The translations under genes were made by a program, and so were the position numbers. From positions 3,064,619 through 3,128,618 of the forward strand of contig CM019230.1 of the NCBI GenBank assembly GCA_009741485.1: a DNA stretch of 64,000 nt, read 5' to 3'. The notes beneath the pieces were generated by a model. That model was not told the origin of the DNA. It did not search any database and saw nothing but the letters and a program-made list of their open reading frames with translations. This document shows, in pieces, positions 24,801-39,800 of this stretch. This DNA is from Malurus cyaneus samueli. Lineage: Eukaryota; Chordata; Aves; Passeriformes; Maluridae. How positions within the stretch are numbered: position 1 is the first letter of the stretch; each line of letters begins with the position of its first letter.

Positions 24801-27800
24801 TCACTTCAGATATTTAAATTTATTCAAAGGTGTAGTATATGCTGTTGACTTCTTGTATTTGCTTGCAACATCCTGTACTTAAATGCATTTAAATCTGTAT
24901 GGATTAGATTACGCAGAATGACAGCAATAGAAAGAGAAGAAAAGGAGAAAGTGAAAAAAAAAGAGAGAAAGCAAGAAGAAGAAGAAACAATGCAGCAAGC
25001 TACATGGGTGAAATACACATTTCCTGTCAAACACCAGGTGAGGGTTTCTTTTGTGGGAAGAACAAAGAAAATACAGAAACTGTTGTTTTCTGACACTTTC
25101 TCTTTTCAGATAGTATATTTCAAATTTCAGATAGTATATTATTTCACAAATGTACTTAAAATTTCCTTGGGAAAGTGTGTAAAAATTTGGAATTTTTTAA
25201 AATAATCTTTGGGTTTTTAAATGTAAACATTAATAATGCAGGAAATAGTATCATTAATGTCAATATTTTAAAAATATTTACAGGTTTGGAAGCAAAAAGG
25301 AGAGGAATATAGAGTAACAGGATATGGTGGCTGGAGCTGGATTAGTAAAACCCATGTCCACAGGTTTATGCCCAAACTGCCAGGAAATACTAATGCAAAT
25401 TACAGAAAACTGCTATCAAGTAAGTGTCTGCGTTGCTTACATTTTTTTAATTGCAGTTAATTTGTGTGAATTTCACTAATGGTGTGCAAATTATTTGAGA
25501 GGTAAACTAACATACATTCAAATGTGGCAGAGTACAAAAAATGCTCTGAATAATTGAAATAATTTACTTTGTTAATAGCAAAGAGTGAAGACGAAAAATG
25601 CAACTTGGATAAACGAAAAGGTCCAACTAAAGTAAAAACAGAGAAAGACAGAGCCAAGGATTCTCGGGATCTTCAAGCAAAGGACAAAGCAGATGTTTCA
25701 GAAACCTTGGAGAAAGTACAAGTGAAAGAAGAAAAGTTGCAGGAAGAGAAAGTTGAAGTTGACACCATTTCTGACAACTTAGATCATGCAAAAGACACAG
25801 GTAATAATCTTTTGTTATTGTGAAACTGCTGTTCATGACACCATTGCACGAGTAAAAGCATAGAACCTCAGAAAAAAACTGTGTAACAGATTTTGTCAAG
25901 ACATCTAAAATGTCTCAGTTAAATGATTGCCTGTTATCCTTTATAGTAGTGTTTGAAGTTTTTGTTCCTTTTTTTATTGAAATCTATTAATATGCTAAAA
26001 GACCCATTTATTTTTTAGTACTTAATGTAGAAATATAATTTGGTATTCATTGTTGGGGAGCTCACTGACTCAGAGTTACATCTTCTTCACAGCGGAAAAA
26101 GACATCGATGGTGAAAATGATAAAGTCATCAAGGAAGAACCTATGGATGTAGACGATGTGAAAATTGAATCCTCCATAAAGGATGAGGAGAGTCATTGTA
26201 AACGGGATATAATCAATGTCAGTGAGGGATTTCATTTAAGGACTTGCTACAAAAGGAAAGTAAAATCATCAAAATTAGATGGACTCCTGGAGCGGCGAAT
26301 AAAACAGTTTACACTGGAAGAAAAACAACGTCTGGAGAAGATGAAGCTGGAGGCTGGTGCTAAAACTGGGGGCATTCGATCTGTGAGCCCCCAGAAAAAC
26401 CCAGATGAGCTACAAACAAGGAAAGGAAAAGAAGGAAGCCAGTTTGACACTTCTTCCCAAGATCAAAGCTACATTTCAGATAAGACCCAAGCTGAAGATG
26501 CAGAACAGGATTGTTTGCCCATCAGCAGCATGTCCTGTACCAAAACTGGGGATGAAGATGAGCCTTCCTTGCCTTTGTCAAACAGACTGTCAAAAGGAGA
26601 GGGGCAGCTACTGGATGAAGACTCTCCTCAATCCTCTGAAGGAGAAAGCTCCATTCAGAATGATGGCAAAGAAAACAACACTGAACCTTCAACTGCTGAT
26701 AAGTGTCAAGGACAAGAGGCCCTTGGAGAGGCTGAGAGCTCTTTGGTCGATGGCTTGAAACAAACCAGTGCAGAAGGCAGAATGAAATGGGATGTTTCAG
26801 AAACAAATGAAAAATCCTTGAAACAAAAACTACCTATTACCAGAGTATCTCAGCGAGAACTTGAAAACTTAGGGCCAGTGGTACCTGAAAGCAGCTACAG
26901 AAGAGATGCTGTGGCTGCTCTTGAAAAAACAGAAGGGAATTCTGAACAGCAGAGCAAAGAGCCAGAAAATAACTGCATGATAAAAAGCCATATGGAAACA
27001 ATGTCCTCTCAAGAAAGTGAAATGGAGGAAGAAATTGCTCCTATAAAGACTGAAAGTAAATCTGAAAAGGTGATATTTCACCAAAAATCAGCTAATAAAG
27101 ATCTAGAATCATTTAAAACAGGGCTGATTTCTGAAAGAAACCTGGAAAGTCAAAGTCTGGAACACATGGATGGGGAAGATACTAATGAGGATTTACTGAG
27201 ATCTAAACTAGCAGAGGCAAATGGTCAAAAGAAAGGTCAGGAGCTGACAGTGGAGACAGGTACCATAAACAAATATCTTGATCAGACAAATGTAAATACT
27301 GACAAAAAGAATAATAAAAATGAAGAAACTGAGACAGACTCAGAAAAAGAAAGATCATCATTTCAAATGAATGGAAAAGACAATGATATTAAAGCATTAT
27401 CAAATGATGACTGCCTAGTGAAAAATACCTGTGAAGCTAAGGCAGGAGGTGATATCGAAGCAAAAGTTAATAATATTAATAAATCCATTCCAGAACATGA
27501 AATAAAACCATTGACTTTTAAGGAATCTTCAATAAAACCATTCATGAATGGTGACATCATGGGAGAGGACACCAAGGATAAAAATAACGTGGACTCAAAA
27601 TCACATCTGCAGAGCTCACCTGAGTCTGGAGAGGGTCTTAAGCCACCAGATGAAGTTCCCAAGTGTGTGCAGAAAACTGAGGAAAACCTTTCTCCTGAGA
27701 GATCTGCCAGTGTTGGCTCTGCTTCCCCACCAACACAGCGGGTCTGTAAAGAAAATAACCTGAACAGTGAAACAGAATCTATGGAAACTGAAGGAATGGA

Positions 27801-30800
27801 GGAGAAGAAAGTTGCTCCATCGCCTGTAACCTCGTGTGAGGAATCCAGCTTGGGTAGTCACTTTGCTGATCAGAATGGTGTACAGACATATAAAATGGAA
27901 AATGTTAATGGAGAAAGTAAAGTAAAAACTGTTATTACTGAAGTAACTACCACAACCTCAACTGTGTCCACGGAGTCCAAAACGGTGTTTAAAGTGGCAG
28001 AGACTGGAGCTGCCAGTGATGAGAAAACCACAGTTGTCTCATCTACAGAAAACTGCGCCATCTCCACTGTCACCACCACCACTACTGTCACCAAGCTCAC
28101 CACTCCAGCCACAGACAGCAACTCTGATGTCATTTCTGTCCAAGAGCACAGCAAAACAGTGGTTACGACAACAGTCACCGATTCTCTGACCACCCCTGAA
28201 GGCACCTTGGTGACTTCCATGACTGTCAGCAAAGAGTATTCCACAAAAGACAAAGTGAAGTTGATGAAGTTTACAAGACCCAAAAAAACTCGTTCTGGCA
28301 CTGCCTTACCGTCTTACAGGAAATTTGTTACCAAAAGCAGTAAAAAAAGCATATTTGTGTTACCCAATGATGACTTAAAAAAGCTGGCTAGGAGAGGAGG
28401 GATCAGAGAGGTTCCCTATTTCAATTACAATGCGAAGCCTGCCTTGGATATCTGGCCATATCCATCCCCAAGACCAACTTTTGGGATCACTTGGAGGTAC
28501 ATACTTTACCTTTTTAAGGAAAAGTCTAGGATATGATGAGATGGATTTTTAAAATGTGAATGATACATGCATGTTTGTGCCCAAACATGCAAGTTTTTAT
28601 TATTTATGATTCAGTTTTCCATATTATTCGGGAAAAGTAGAATGGAAAACATTTGTCTTACTGGTTTGGCTGGATATTTTAAATTGACTTTAAAATATAA
28701 TTCGTGTTCTGTCATTAGGTACCGACTCCAAACAGTCAAATCATTGGCTGGAGTGAGCCTGATGTTGAGATTATTGTGGGCATGTCTCAAGTGGGATGAT
28801 ATGGCAGCAAAAGCTCCACCTGGGGGAGGAACCACAAGGACAGGTATTGTTATTTTAAATTTCTGGTTTTCTTTGCAAAAGCTTTTGCTGTAAATTCTGA
28901 GTATTATACTCCCTCCGAGCATTTCTCTAAAGACTTGCTGTCAGCTGTGGCGTTTGAATTTTGTTTGTACTAGTTGCTGTTTGTTTACCTTGGATATATC
29001 AGGTTGATTGGAGATTTGGCTTTTATTTGTTTCTCTTATTAATGTACTGGGACTTATTTATTGCAGAAACAACTGAAACAGAAATTACAACAACAGAAAT
29101 AATCAAGCGGAGAGATGTTGGTCCATATGGGATCCGGTCTGAGTACTGTATAAGGAAAATCATTTGTCCCATTGGTGTACCAGAGGCTCCAAAAGGTACA
29201 TTTGTTTAGACATTTTCTCCCCTCCCTGTAATCTCCTACAGAAATTAAGGTAACTGGATCTTTATGCTAATTCAAACCATCAAGGGAGCTAATGCAGCTT
29301 GCCATGAGCTGTTCATTTACCTACAAGAAACAAATGGACATGATTTGTCTGAAGCTGAAGTGCCTTCCTGTTTATAAAATGGACTAAAAACATCACTAAA
29401 TCTTGGTTTACGCTTTAATTTTGTTTTGCACTATAGCTTAATGTTTGTGTTTTGATTGTTCTCTAAAGAAACTCCAACACCCCAGAGGAAGGGACTGCGA
29501 TCAAGTGCCCTCAGGCCAAAAAGGCCAGAAACACCCAAGCAAACAGGCCCTGTTATAATGGAAACTTGGGTAGCAGAGGAGGAGTTGGAACTGTGGGAGA
29601 TCAGGGCATTTGCTGAAAGGTAAACAAATTCAAGTGACCTTTTAAAGAAAGTAGTCTTAATTTGTATTTTTGTTAAATAGAGGTTTCCCCTAGGGAACAC
29701 AAACTTGGTCACTATGATCATTAAAAACACATCTGTGTTGTATTTTTACTGAGTCTTTTGATAGTGATAATCAAGCTTAAAATAAAGCTAAGCTATTTGC
29801 TGGTACCAAAACTAAGGTATGCAGATATTTCAGATTTGTTAGAACTAATATTATTTTAATTTTTCCATGCTTATTAACTAACCACTGTTATATGCTAAAA
29901 GGTTATTACTGTAATGCAGTATGGAAAGGCTTTAGGCTGCTTTTGGCATGACTTTATACAGTATTTGTTAAATACTTCTATAATCCAAAGAAAATGACTG
30001 TGTACAAGTAAATTGAGCCTGAGAATATTCAAGTCATAAGATGCATATTTTCAGTATCATGTGCTTACAGTTGGAACAGCATTTTTGAGTCTCTTGGAAA
30101 GAATAATTTTAAGTATATGTTATTACATGGGCTCCTTGTAGTCTCAGTTGTAATTATAAATTCCAGTTTTGATTAATAGTTTCCTGTACAATGTTGCAGT
30201 AGTTTAGCATCAGGATATTTCAGGGATGTTGCATGCAACTTCGCTAGTTTATTTCAAAATATTTTTAGAGCCATGACCAGTTTTTCAATGATCTTCTGTC
30301 TTGACAGTTGTTCTTATGAGAGCAATTAAACTCTCATCAGAACAAAAGATAAATATAAAAAGATGAAACATAATCCAGTTTGATAATTGGATTTTATATG
30401 ATGGTATGACTTACTTTTGGTTGTGTCTTTGGCAGGGTGGAGAAGGAAAAGGCACAGGCAGTTGAACAACAGGCTAAGGTTAGTGAACAGAAGAAGGCAG
30501 AGGAATTCAAGGCCCAATTGGAGGCTCAGCTAAAACACCAACGTTTGGCTGCCCAGCAGGTGGGGAGCTGTTGGTCATCCAGCAGTCAGCAACTGCTCTG
30601 CTCACCACATACATCACAACCTGGGAAATGAAGTTATCCCTCGCTTACACCATTTGTCAAACAGTGCCAGCTGCAGATTAAGCCATCAAACAATGCTGCT
30701 GCCACTGTGCATGTTTGTTATTTTGAAACAGGCTTAAAGCAAAGATTTGTTCTAGATTGCCTTTTTGTTCCCCATGTACTTTACAACCCTTTACAAAGGT

Positions 30801-33800
30801 TTAGTTTGTTTCCATTTTAAAAGAAGGCTGAAAAGCACCCATCTCCAGGTAAGGTCCTCAGTGTTCTATGTGGTGGAAAACTGCCCTGGAGCACAGCTGC
30901 CTTGGGAATACAACTGCATTTCATGCTTCAATCAAATTGAATCTTTTGATTTTATTTTGTCTTAGTTGTCTGAGTTAAGCCCATTGATAATTTTATTTAA
31001 ATATATGTAGATATATATATATGTATTTATACATAAATGTATGCAATTAAAATTAGGAAACCCACTGCTATGTTGGTATTTCACATACATTATTAAGAAC
31101 TGTGCTTTTTCCCAACTTATTCCTTTTTCATTTCATCTTCCCTGACAAAAAACCCCATTAGTAGTGAACGAGTGCTTCTGATTTGTGGGCATTACTGCAA
31201 TATAGTGCTGGGATTTAAATTGAATACAGAGATAACTACAGTAACATGGAAAAAATGCTAGATTAGTTGACATTTTAGAAGAGCCTACTGATACAATCCC
31301 TTCACAAAGGGCTCTCCAGATTAAATGTGCCTTTTCAACAGTTACAGCACAGAAGGTCACTGGGTAAGGTAAGGGATTTTGAACCTGATTTTTTTAAGCA
31401 GGCTGTAAATTGGATTTGCATTTAAAAGAATGTGTTTTAAAATTGCATTCTCAGTGGTGAAGCAAAATGATATGGTCTGTTTTTCTCTGTAACTGGCAGG
31501 ATCTCAGTGCAGGAAACTCTAAATTTAGAAATGCTAATAGTAAACTGTGTTGATGATGATGTACCAATTACTGACATAGATGTATGCACATGGTCAAAGC
31601 CAAATATAGATGGATTTGTTTTAAAGTTTTTTTAGCATTTCTGATTAATCTGAGACAAAGCAATCCATAAGGGTTTTTTTTTTAAAGTAAAATGTGCAGT
31701 GAAATTAACATAAGCCAAGGATTTTAAAGTTGCTATAAAGGAAAATTTCTGGCTGTGTATTCTAAGCAGATTTGTGGCTCTGGAGGTCAAGGAGCCTATT
31801 CTTCAATCCTCTACAATTTGAGCTAAAATCCTACCAGAGCCCTTTATCTCTCAATACTGACTAGAGACAATGTTTGTGTTGCAAAATCTGAAAATACTAA
31901 TTATCCCTTTATTCCATTTTCTTTCCAAATTGCATAGAAACGGTTGGAACAGCAGAAGCAGATCCCTGCAGGAGGTGTGGTCCCTGCAGCCACCACAACC
32001 AGCAGCCCTGCAACCACGGTCTCCACACCACAGAAAGTTGTAGTGGGCCCTTTGACAGGCCCTGTCCCCACAGGAACCAAAGTAGTGCTTACCACTAAAG
32101 TGGGGTCTCCAGCTACAGTAACATTCCAACAGAACAAGAATTTCCATCAGACTTTTGCTACTTGGGTTAAACAAGGCCAATCTTCAACAGGTAAGGAGCC
32201 ATTTGTCATAGAAGGAGTGTGTGCTGGAGTTCATCCTGTGTGTGCATCACATCCTATAGACACATCACATCTCCTCCAAATATGCAGCATTATTATTACA
32301 TTTCTGGTTATCTTTGCTCTTAATTCTTGCTATGCCAGGAGGACATTTCTGAGATTATAGCTATTTAGTTTTCCCTCGTTCTGACTTGCTAGGAAGTCTC
32401 ATTTCTGACCTGTCTCATTAATTACTGGCAGTTGTTGTACTAGTAATCATTCATGAAAGCATTCTATGGTGTAACATACCATTTCCAACAAAGAATCTCT
32501 ACAAAAGAAAGCATGACACATTCAAAACCACATCTAAAAGTAATCCTGTAATTTGCTGTTTCTTACTTGAAAAAAACAATCATTTCATGGACTAATTACT
32601 CTGCTCTAAACCTGCCTGTTCTGTGTGCCTCAATAGCCACTAGCACAGCTGCCACCTCAGCCACAACCATTGCCAGCACAGGGCAGACCTTCCAGCTCTC
32701 AGGCAGCCCAGTAACGATGGCAGGGAAAGTGATAACTAAGCTGCCACTCCCTGCAAACAGCAAGATTGTTGCCGTCAGTGTGCCATCAACTCAAGGAGGT
32801 AGGGCAAAGGGAACTGAATAAAAATTCTATTCCAGCTTGCTGTTTAATTCTCCTTTGACACTATTTTCCCAGTGAAGTAAACTGTGACTTGAAAGGGGAA
32901 AAATATTTTAGATATGTAAATACAAGTTTCCGCAGCTTGTTCCCCCCTGTGTTACATATTTGTGTCTGTAAGGGGAAAAATGCAAGTTTTTTGCCTATAA
33001 ATGATTCTGCATTTCCTAGCACAAAATCAGGAGCTTTATTTTAAACAATGTGGAATGAAGCATGTTTTTTTTTGTTATATCAATCAACAAAGCAACTTTC
33101 TTCACAAAAATATTAATGCCTACAGCTGCTCCTCACTGATGAGCATGAGTTTGGCTCCTGACTAAGACTAGCATTTTTGATTCTTGCCTCAACCAGAGGG
33201 CTTAATATTTTGAGATTTGTGAATGTATATTGAACAGAAAAACTCAATTCTCTGTCTCCATTATATTTAGCATCTGAGCAAACCATGAAGGCTGTAGATT
33301 TTGTATTGAAATTTCTTAGATGACAGGAGAAGCGTTGCCCATTTTCTTCAGCACCAGAGGCTTGTAGGTGAAAGGTGTTTAAACTGCTCTCCTACATTTG
33401 AAATTAATCAGATTATAGCTTTTAATGGTTGTATAACACTAATTTGTGGCACCCTGTCAGTGCAAGGATTTCTTTGCAGTTACCATCAAACTGATCTTTG
33501 TGAAGATTCATACTTTCCTTAATCTTTTCTAAAATACCTGTTTCTTAACTTAAAATGTAGTTGGACTATGGACAAAGTATAATGCTGCTTCTTTTTACAA
33601 TATGACAAAGCCTCTCCCAGGAAATGTTGAAAGACTCAAAGGTGTTCTAGAAACCTGGAGACTTGAGTTCTAAATGCCACCCTGGAGTTGCATTTACTTC
33701 TGTTGCTGGCCATTATGTCATTAATGAATTCTCAATTTTTCTTTAATTAGGTGTGGTTCAAGTTCAGCAAAAGGTATTGGGTATCATTCCATCAACTACA

Positions 33801-36800
33801 GGTGCGAGTCAAACCTTTACTTCATTCCAGCCAAGGACAGCAACTGTAACCATTAGGCCAAACACCACAGGGACGTTAGGAACAACAAGCACTTCACAAG
33901 TAAGATGTTTTTCTAGTTATTTAATTCAAAACAGTGTGGGTGCATAGGTTCTAAGTTATTGGCAGATATTAAAAGTTCTGTCTAATCACTTTTCAATGTT
34001 TTTGGCTCATCTCAGCAATGGTGTGTATGGATCCTTTATTCCAAAAAGGTACAACGATTCCCTCCAGCTGGGAAAATTAAAACACATTAAGAAAAAAATT
34101 CAGGGCATATTCCAGGAGCTTTTTTTCCCAAGTTTACACGTGGTCTCCTCTCTGGTGTGCACAGGTAGTGCAGGGGACACCGCTCCGCCCCGGGATGACG
34201 GTGATCCGGACACCACTGCAGCAGTCAACCCTTGGCAAGACCATCATTCGAACACCTGTAGTGGTGCAACAAGGTATTCTGCCAGCCAGTAGGTTCACTT
34301 TAATATTTAAATTCCCAGTGTAAAATCCATGGTTTGTTTCTTCATTGATTCCTTGTGTATCATTGTGTCCCAATGCAAAAATCCCTTGTTTTGATGCTTG
34401 ACTTTCAATTAATGCCTTTGTCGGTTTTTGGATGTGTTGGTTGGAGGCTTTGTCAGTGTTGTTCATCACTGACACTGGGAAATATAGTACTTAAAATTAA
34501 GACCATTGATTTGGGGGGGGGGGAAAACAACTGAAAACCCCTAAAAATATATAGAATAATTGTGCATTTATAAAGTCTCTATTTTTGTAGTTTTTTTCTT
34601 AAGCAGAAGCTGAATGTTTGAAGCATTCCATATGCATGCAACCTTTGTTAAAATAGAAAACATTTTGCAGACATTTTTCAGTCGATCACACAAATGGTTT
34701 GTAAAGAAAATTTATGTGCAAACTGTTTGATTCACCTGTCTGTTCACCATCACACCCCAGTGCAAGTTGTGACTCAGAGATTTGCTGTGCTTATGGTTAA
34801 AAGGATGAAAATGTGTTTCTTAGCTCAAATTATTCTTTTACAGGTCAGACCCAGCAGGTGGTGACTCAGATAATCAGGGGTCAGCCTGTCTCCACTGCAG
34901 TTTCGAGTACCAGCACAGCTTCTTCCAGCACTGGGCAGAAAACCATCACAAGTTCTGCAACAGCCCCACAACAAGTGCAGCCACAGACCCCAGCACCACC
35001 CCCTCGCCCTCAGCAGGGCCAGGTGAAGCTGACAATGGCCCAGCTCACCCAGCTCACACAAGGACAGGTAAACACTGGTGTTGGAAAAAAAAAAAGCCCT
35101 AGGGGTGGAAATGGGATAACAGCCATCCAGCCTTTGGAGTTCAGTCAGTGCCTTTGACCTCAGATTTATTCTGGCTTCATTTAGGATGACCATTGGTATA
35201 ATTACAGACTGAAAGATGCTTAAATAATGAATAAATACAATCAATAAAGTAGTTTTAATAGTAAAGTTTTAACTCTCACTTCCTGTTGTATTTCCCAGTA
35301 ATGCAGCTGCTATCAGGAGTGTTCAGCAGTTGGGAAAAAGTCTTTAATAGCAGTAAAGGGACATATTTATTCTGTATGGTCTGTTTTGTAGACATTCAGA
35401 TCATAATGTTGGTTCCCTGTATTCTGATTTGATGTAAAGATTGAGTTTTAATTCATACTATCCAGAATCTCATTGGAAAAGTTTGCAATATCTGTAAGCA
35501 GAGAAGGAAAAAGTTCTAACAACTTCTGCTCAGATCATGAAGGTCTGTTGGCAAAAAAAAAGTTTAGAGTCAATCTTCGAGTGAAAATGCATTTCTGTGA
35601 GTTACCACAGTATCTGTTCTTCAAATTATAAACAATACATGTAAATGATTGCAATGTACAGACTGCTGATTGCCAGGTAAGGTTTTTTTAGGTGGAGCAA
35701 TGCTTGGAGTTGAAGCTGAAGGGGAGGGTAGGTTTAGATATTGGGAGGAAATTCTTCCTTGTGAGGCCCTGGCACAGGGTGCCCATAGAAGCTGTGGTTG
35801 CCCCATCCCTGGAAGTCTCCAAGGCCAGGTTGGATGGGGCTTGGAGCAACCTGGGACAGTGGAAGGTGTGGGTGGAACTGGGTGAGCTTTAAGGTCCCTC
35901 TCAACCCAAACCATTCTATGATTCTATGAGATTCTACACCAAAGACTCAAGAGTTTTTATTCTGTGCTGTGGGTTCACAAAATGTGTAACGCCCACCCAG
36001 TCATCTGTTGGCGATAGAATTATTGAAAGAGTCCTTGAGTGTTTTGTGATCTCAGATGCTAGTTTTGGATCTTAGGAATATGGTACATGGTAAAAATACT
36101 GAATTCTGAAATCTAAACCCCTGATAGTTCTGATTTTCAGCAAAGTCTGTCAAATAATTATGTCATTAATACTTATCAATACTGACTTTTTTTCAGGGTG
36201 GCAGTCAAGGCTTAACTGTGGTAATTCAGGGACAAGGTCAAACTACTGGTCAGTTACAATTAATCCCTCAGGGTGTGACTGTAATACCTGGCCCAGGACA
36301 ACAGCTGATGCAAGCAGCTATGCCAAATGGTACAATTCAGAGATTTCTGTTCACCCCACTACCAGCAGCTGCTACCACAGCTAGCACAACTACAACCACC
36401 GTTTCTACTTCAACCTCGGGTAAGCATTGTTCTGTTCAGCAGAAAAAAGCTTCCATTTCAATTGCATGGGAATATTTATGCCGCTGGAGGTGGCCTGTTA
36501 CACAGAGTCTGGTTGGGTTCCTGCATCGAGCTCTGCAGAGGGTTTGGATTAGTGAGGCTCATGGCTGTGCCATTTGCAATTAATGGAATCCTCGTTTGTG
36601 TTGTTTGCAGCTGCAGGGGAGCAGAAGCCGGCTCTGCAGGCACCACCAGCCCCAACTGTGCCCCAGGGCCAGGGGCAGCCCCAGGGCCAGCCCGGCTCAG
36701 CCCCAGCTCAGCCTGCAGGGGCTCAGCCCCAGCCCGAGGCCCCGAGCCAGCCCGAGGTGCCCGGTGACACTGCGGTGCCCCCCGAAGCTCAGCCGTCCAA

Positions 36801-39800
36801 GTCTCCAGCTCAGTCTCCAGCGCAGCCCCCGGGGCTCTCTCCGGTTCCAGCCCCGATGCCGCCGCAGCCCGCGGTGCTGCCCCCCGGCCAGTGCCAGCCC
36901 CAGCCTCAGCATCCAGCTCAGGTGACACTCCACCCCACAGCCCAGTCCCACACGGCCCCATGCTCCCATAAACATTCCAGCTGTGCTGCGGCAATCACAG
37001 CCTCAGGCTCCCACCTCGGGCTCAGCCCTTGCGAGTCCTCCAAGTTTAAATCGGGTTCCTGTGCAGTGTCCAGCTCATCCTCAGCTGCAGCTTCAGCAGC
37101 CTCCAACAAAAGTCATTGCAGTGCCTCAGCTTCAGCAGCAAGTGGAAAACCTCTCTGAGCTGCAGCCCCGTGTTGGGGGTCAGATCTGAGCCCAGCAGGG
37201 CAGGGCGCCCCAGATGGAGCTCCAGTTCCCCCTGAGATCCAGCACAGCAGCCCAGTGAGGCTCAGCAGATTGCTGGTGTGGTGATAGTGCAAGCAACTAG
37301 AGATCAGGAGCAGCTGCACAGAGTTCAGCAGCTCAGGGAGCAGCAGCAGAAGAAAAAGCAGCAACAGATAGAAATTAAACGTGAGCGCAGCCTTCAGGCT
37401 TCTAATCAAGGTGACATTATCCAGAAACAGGTAAAGTTAGCAGAAGGAAATTAACACTTAATGAATGGGAGAAATCTAATTTGAAATGCCTGTTCTTGTT
37501 AACAGTGTTAATACATTTGATAGGCAGTTAATTTGATTCTTTCAAAGATGGTGCACCGTTGCTTTTGGCAATTTAATGACATATTCCAAGTTAATTCAGC
37601 ACATCAAGTCACTTCTACTCTGTTTGCATTCCTCTGTCACCTTGATTCAACTTGCCACTACCTGCTGGGACAAATCCATCTCTGTTCTCAGTTCAGGAAA
37701 GATAGGTCAGAGCTAGGAGAGCTGATGGACAGAGCACACGTGCAGTACTCTGATTACCTGAAAACTGAGGTTCCAAAGAGGTATCTGAATGTAATGCTGT
37801 TGGATGGCTGTGGGGCCTTAAAAAAATATAATATTTCTAAAATAAAACAACCAGTCACTGAGGAAATGCAGTTCAATTTACATTTAGTCCCTGGGTTTAA
37901 ACTTCACATAAGCAAAATATCTTGCTCTGGGGGGTGGTGATGTTCATTTTCAAATTCTTTTTCAATTTTCTAATAATTGTTTTAAACAAGCACTGCTCCC
38001 CTGATAAAATCAGCTTTATTTGGTCAGTCAGTGAAATGAATGACACTCTCTTTAACTTAGGAAATGTCCTGGTTCTCCCCATAATACTGTGAAATACTGG
38101 TTAAAGTTTTTGTCTTTTATTTTGGATTCTGTGTCATCCTACAGGTGGTTATGAAGCAGAATGCTGTCATAGAACATTTGAAACAGAAGAAGACACTGAC
38201 TCCAGCTGAGAGGGAAGAAAATCAGAGGTGAATGTGCATTACAGTGCATCTATAGCTGTCAAATTTTTAATTTATTACATCTTAATTCTATCGTAATGAA
38301 ATGCTGGTTTGTAAAAACCTGTCTGTAGAAGTATTGCTGTTCTAAATTGATTAGAGTAACACTCAGAAGTAACTTTCGTAATGATTTTTAATTGAGTCTT
38401 GTATAATCTCAATTTTGTTCTGATTATATGCTTTTTGAGTAATCCATGTCGTGTTTGAAGCTGGCCACGGTTTTCAAACTCAAGTAAAAACCATCCTTAA
38501 AGGAGCACAGGATGGAGATTTAATGGTTCTGCTGTAAAAAAAGCCTGGATTTTGTTTGTCCTTTATCATGGCCATGTGTTTCCATTCTTGTCCCTGCACA
38601 TCCCACTCTGCAGAAGGAGCTGAAGAGTTGGAAGACAGATTGACAAACTGAGAGATTTTATGCTTGAAGCTGCTAAACAGAAATTTGGAGTGGTTGTCAT
38701 TTGTTTTGAGATTATTTTGACTCCTTTTCACACATGCAGTTGCTCCAATTAGATAATCACAAGTGTGTGTCAGATACTAAGAAAAAGAAGAGTGTGTTTT
38801 ATCAAATTTCAATCATCAAATCACAAGCTCAGTTGATTACAACACTATCCCTGGGTGCCACTCCTTTACTGTTCACAGTTGCATAAAGAAAAGGATGTAT
38901 TGGATGTGCTCTTCATTTCATGGTGTCAGACAGTGGAATAGGTGTTTGAACTGATAAAAGTCCAATTTATGAGAACGATGAAAAAATAGTTCTAACTAGC
39001 TTGGTTCATGATGCAGCTGCCTTGCCATCTCACTGATATATTCTTCTCCAAAAATCTAATTTGGAGATACTAAGTCGGTGAAAAAAAAAGAGACTAAACC
39101 AAGTAGATACAGTGCAGGTATAAAGAGCAAACTAAACAAAATTGTATGGCCCTACAGCTGTCTACCTACATGTTACATTTGTCATCAAAATCCAGCTGTC
39201 TATCAAAGGACAAAATGTCTGAAACCAGATTTACCAGCAGCTGCTTGTCCTGGCCATTGCTATGCTGCTGTTTCCTCTCAGCTCAATGGGAGTTGTTTTT
39301 CACGGTCACTCTGGCAACGGGAAGCATTTGGTTTTCTAGTGGTTTTGAAAAAGAATGGGGAAGGGAAGAGTAAATTCAGAGGAGCCAAAATACATTCATT
39401 TTCTAATTGAAATATAAAGGAAAATAAATGAAAGTTGCAGAACAAGTGAGCAGGAAAATAGATTTTATAGTTGAATGTACAACAAGCAGATGAAAAACTA
39501 ATCTTGAGCTGTCATTAGTGGAAAAATTTGGAACTGTTTATAGTGAATTCTATACAGTGAAAAGTATTTGTCAGTCCTTATGCCAAAACACAAAATCTTG
39601 GTAGTATTTGGTGGTCACTGAAGCATAGAAATGTCTGTTTTAGAAGAAGCTACCAGCTTCCAACTCATTTTCATCCTACATCAGAATAAAAATCCAGCTC
39701 TTTCAAGCAAATCTTGGAAATTGAATTGAGTGAAAATGTCTCTCATCCTACTAAAGCCAAAGCTTTGTTGGAATCGTATGGGGGAGGGGAGGAACAATTA

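Noticed and set aside
36922..37000. Mini-intron of 79 bases in BPTF exon 24 (CAG/GTGACA ... aatcacag) that would restore the frame
   Set aside because: The sequence inside reads [14 protein letters not shown] peptide homologous to human BPTF in the shifted frame, so it is coding; the acceptor also lacks a pyrimidine tract, and later frame changes would remain.
37533..37940. 135-codon open frame in BPTF intron 24
   Set aside because: No homology that I recognise and no suitable splice sites; neighbouring exons already join in phase.
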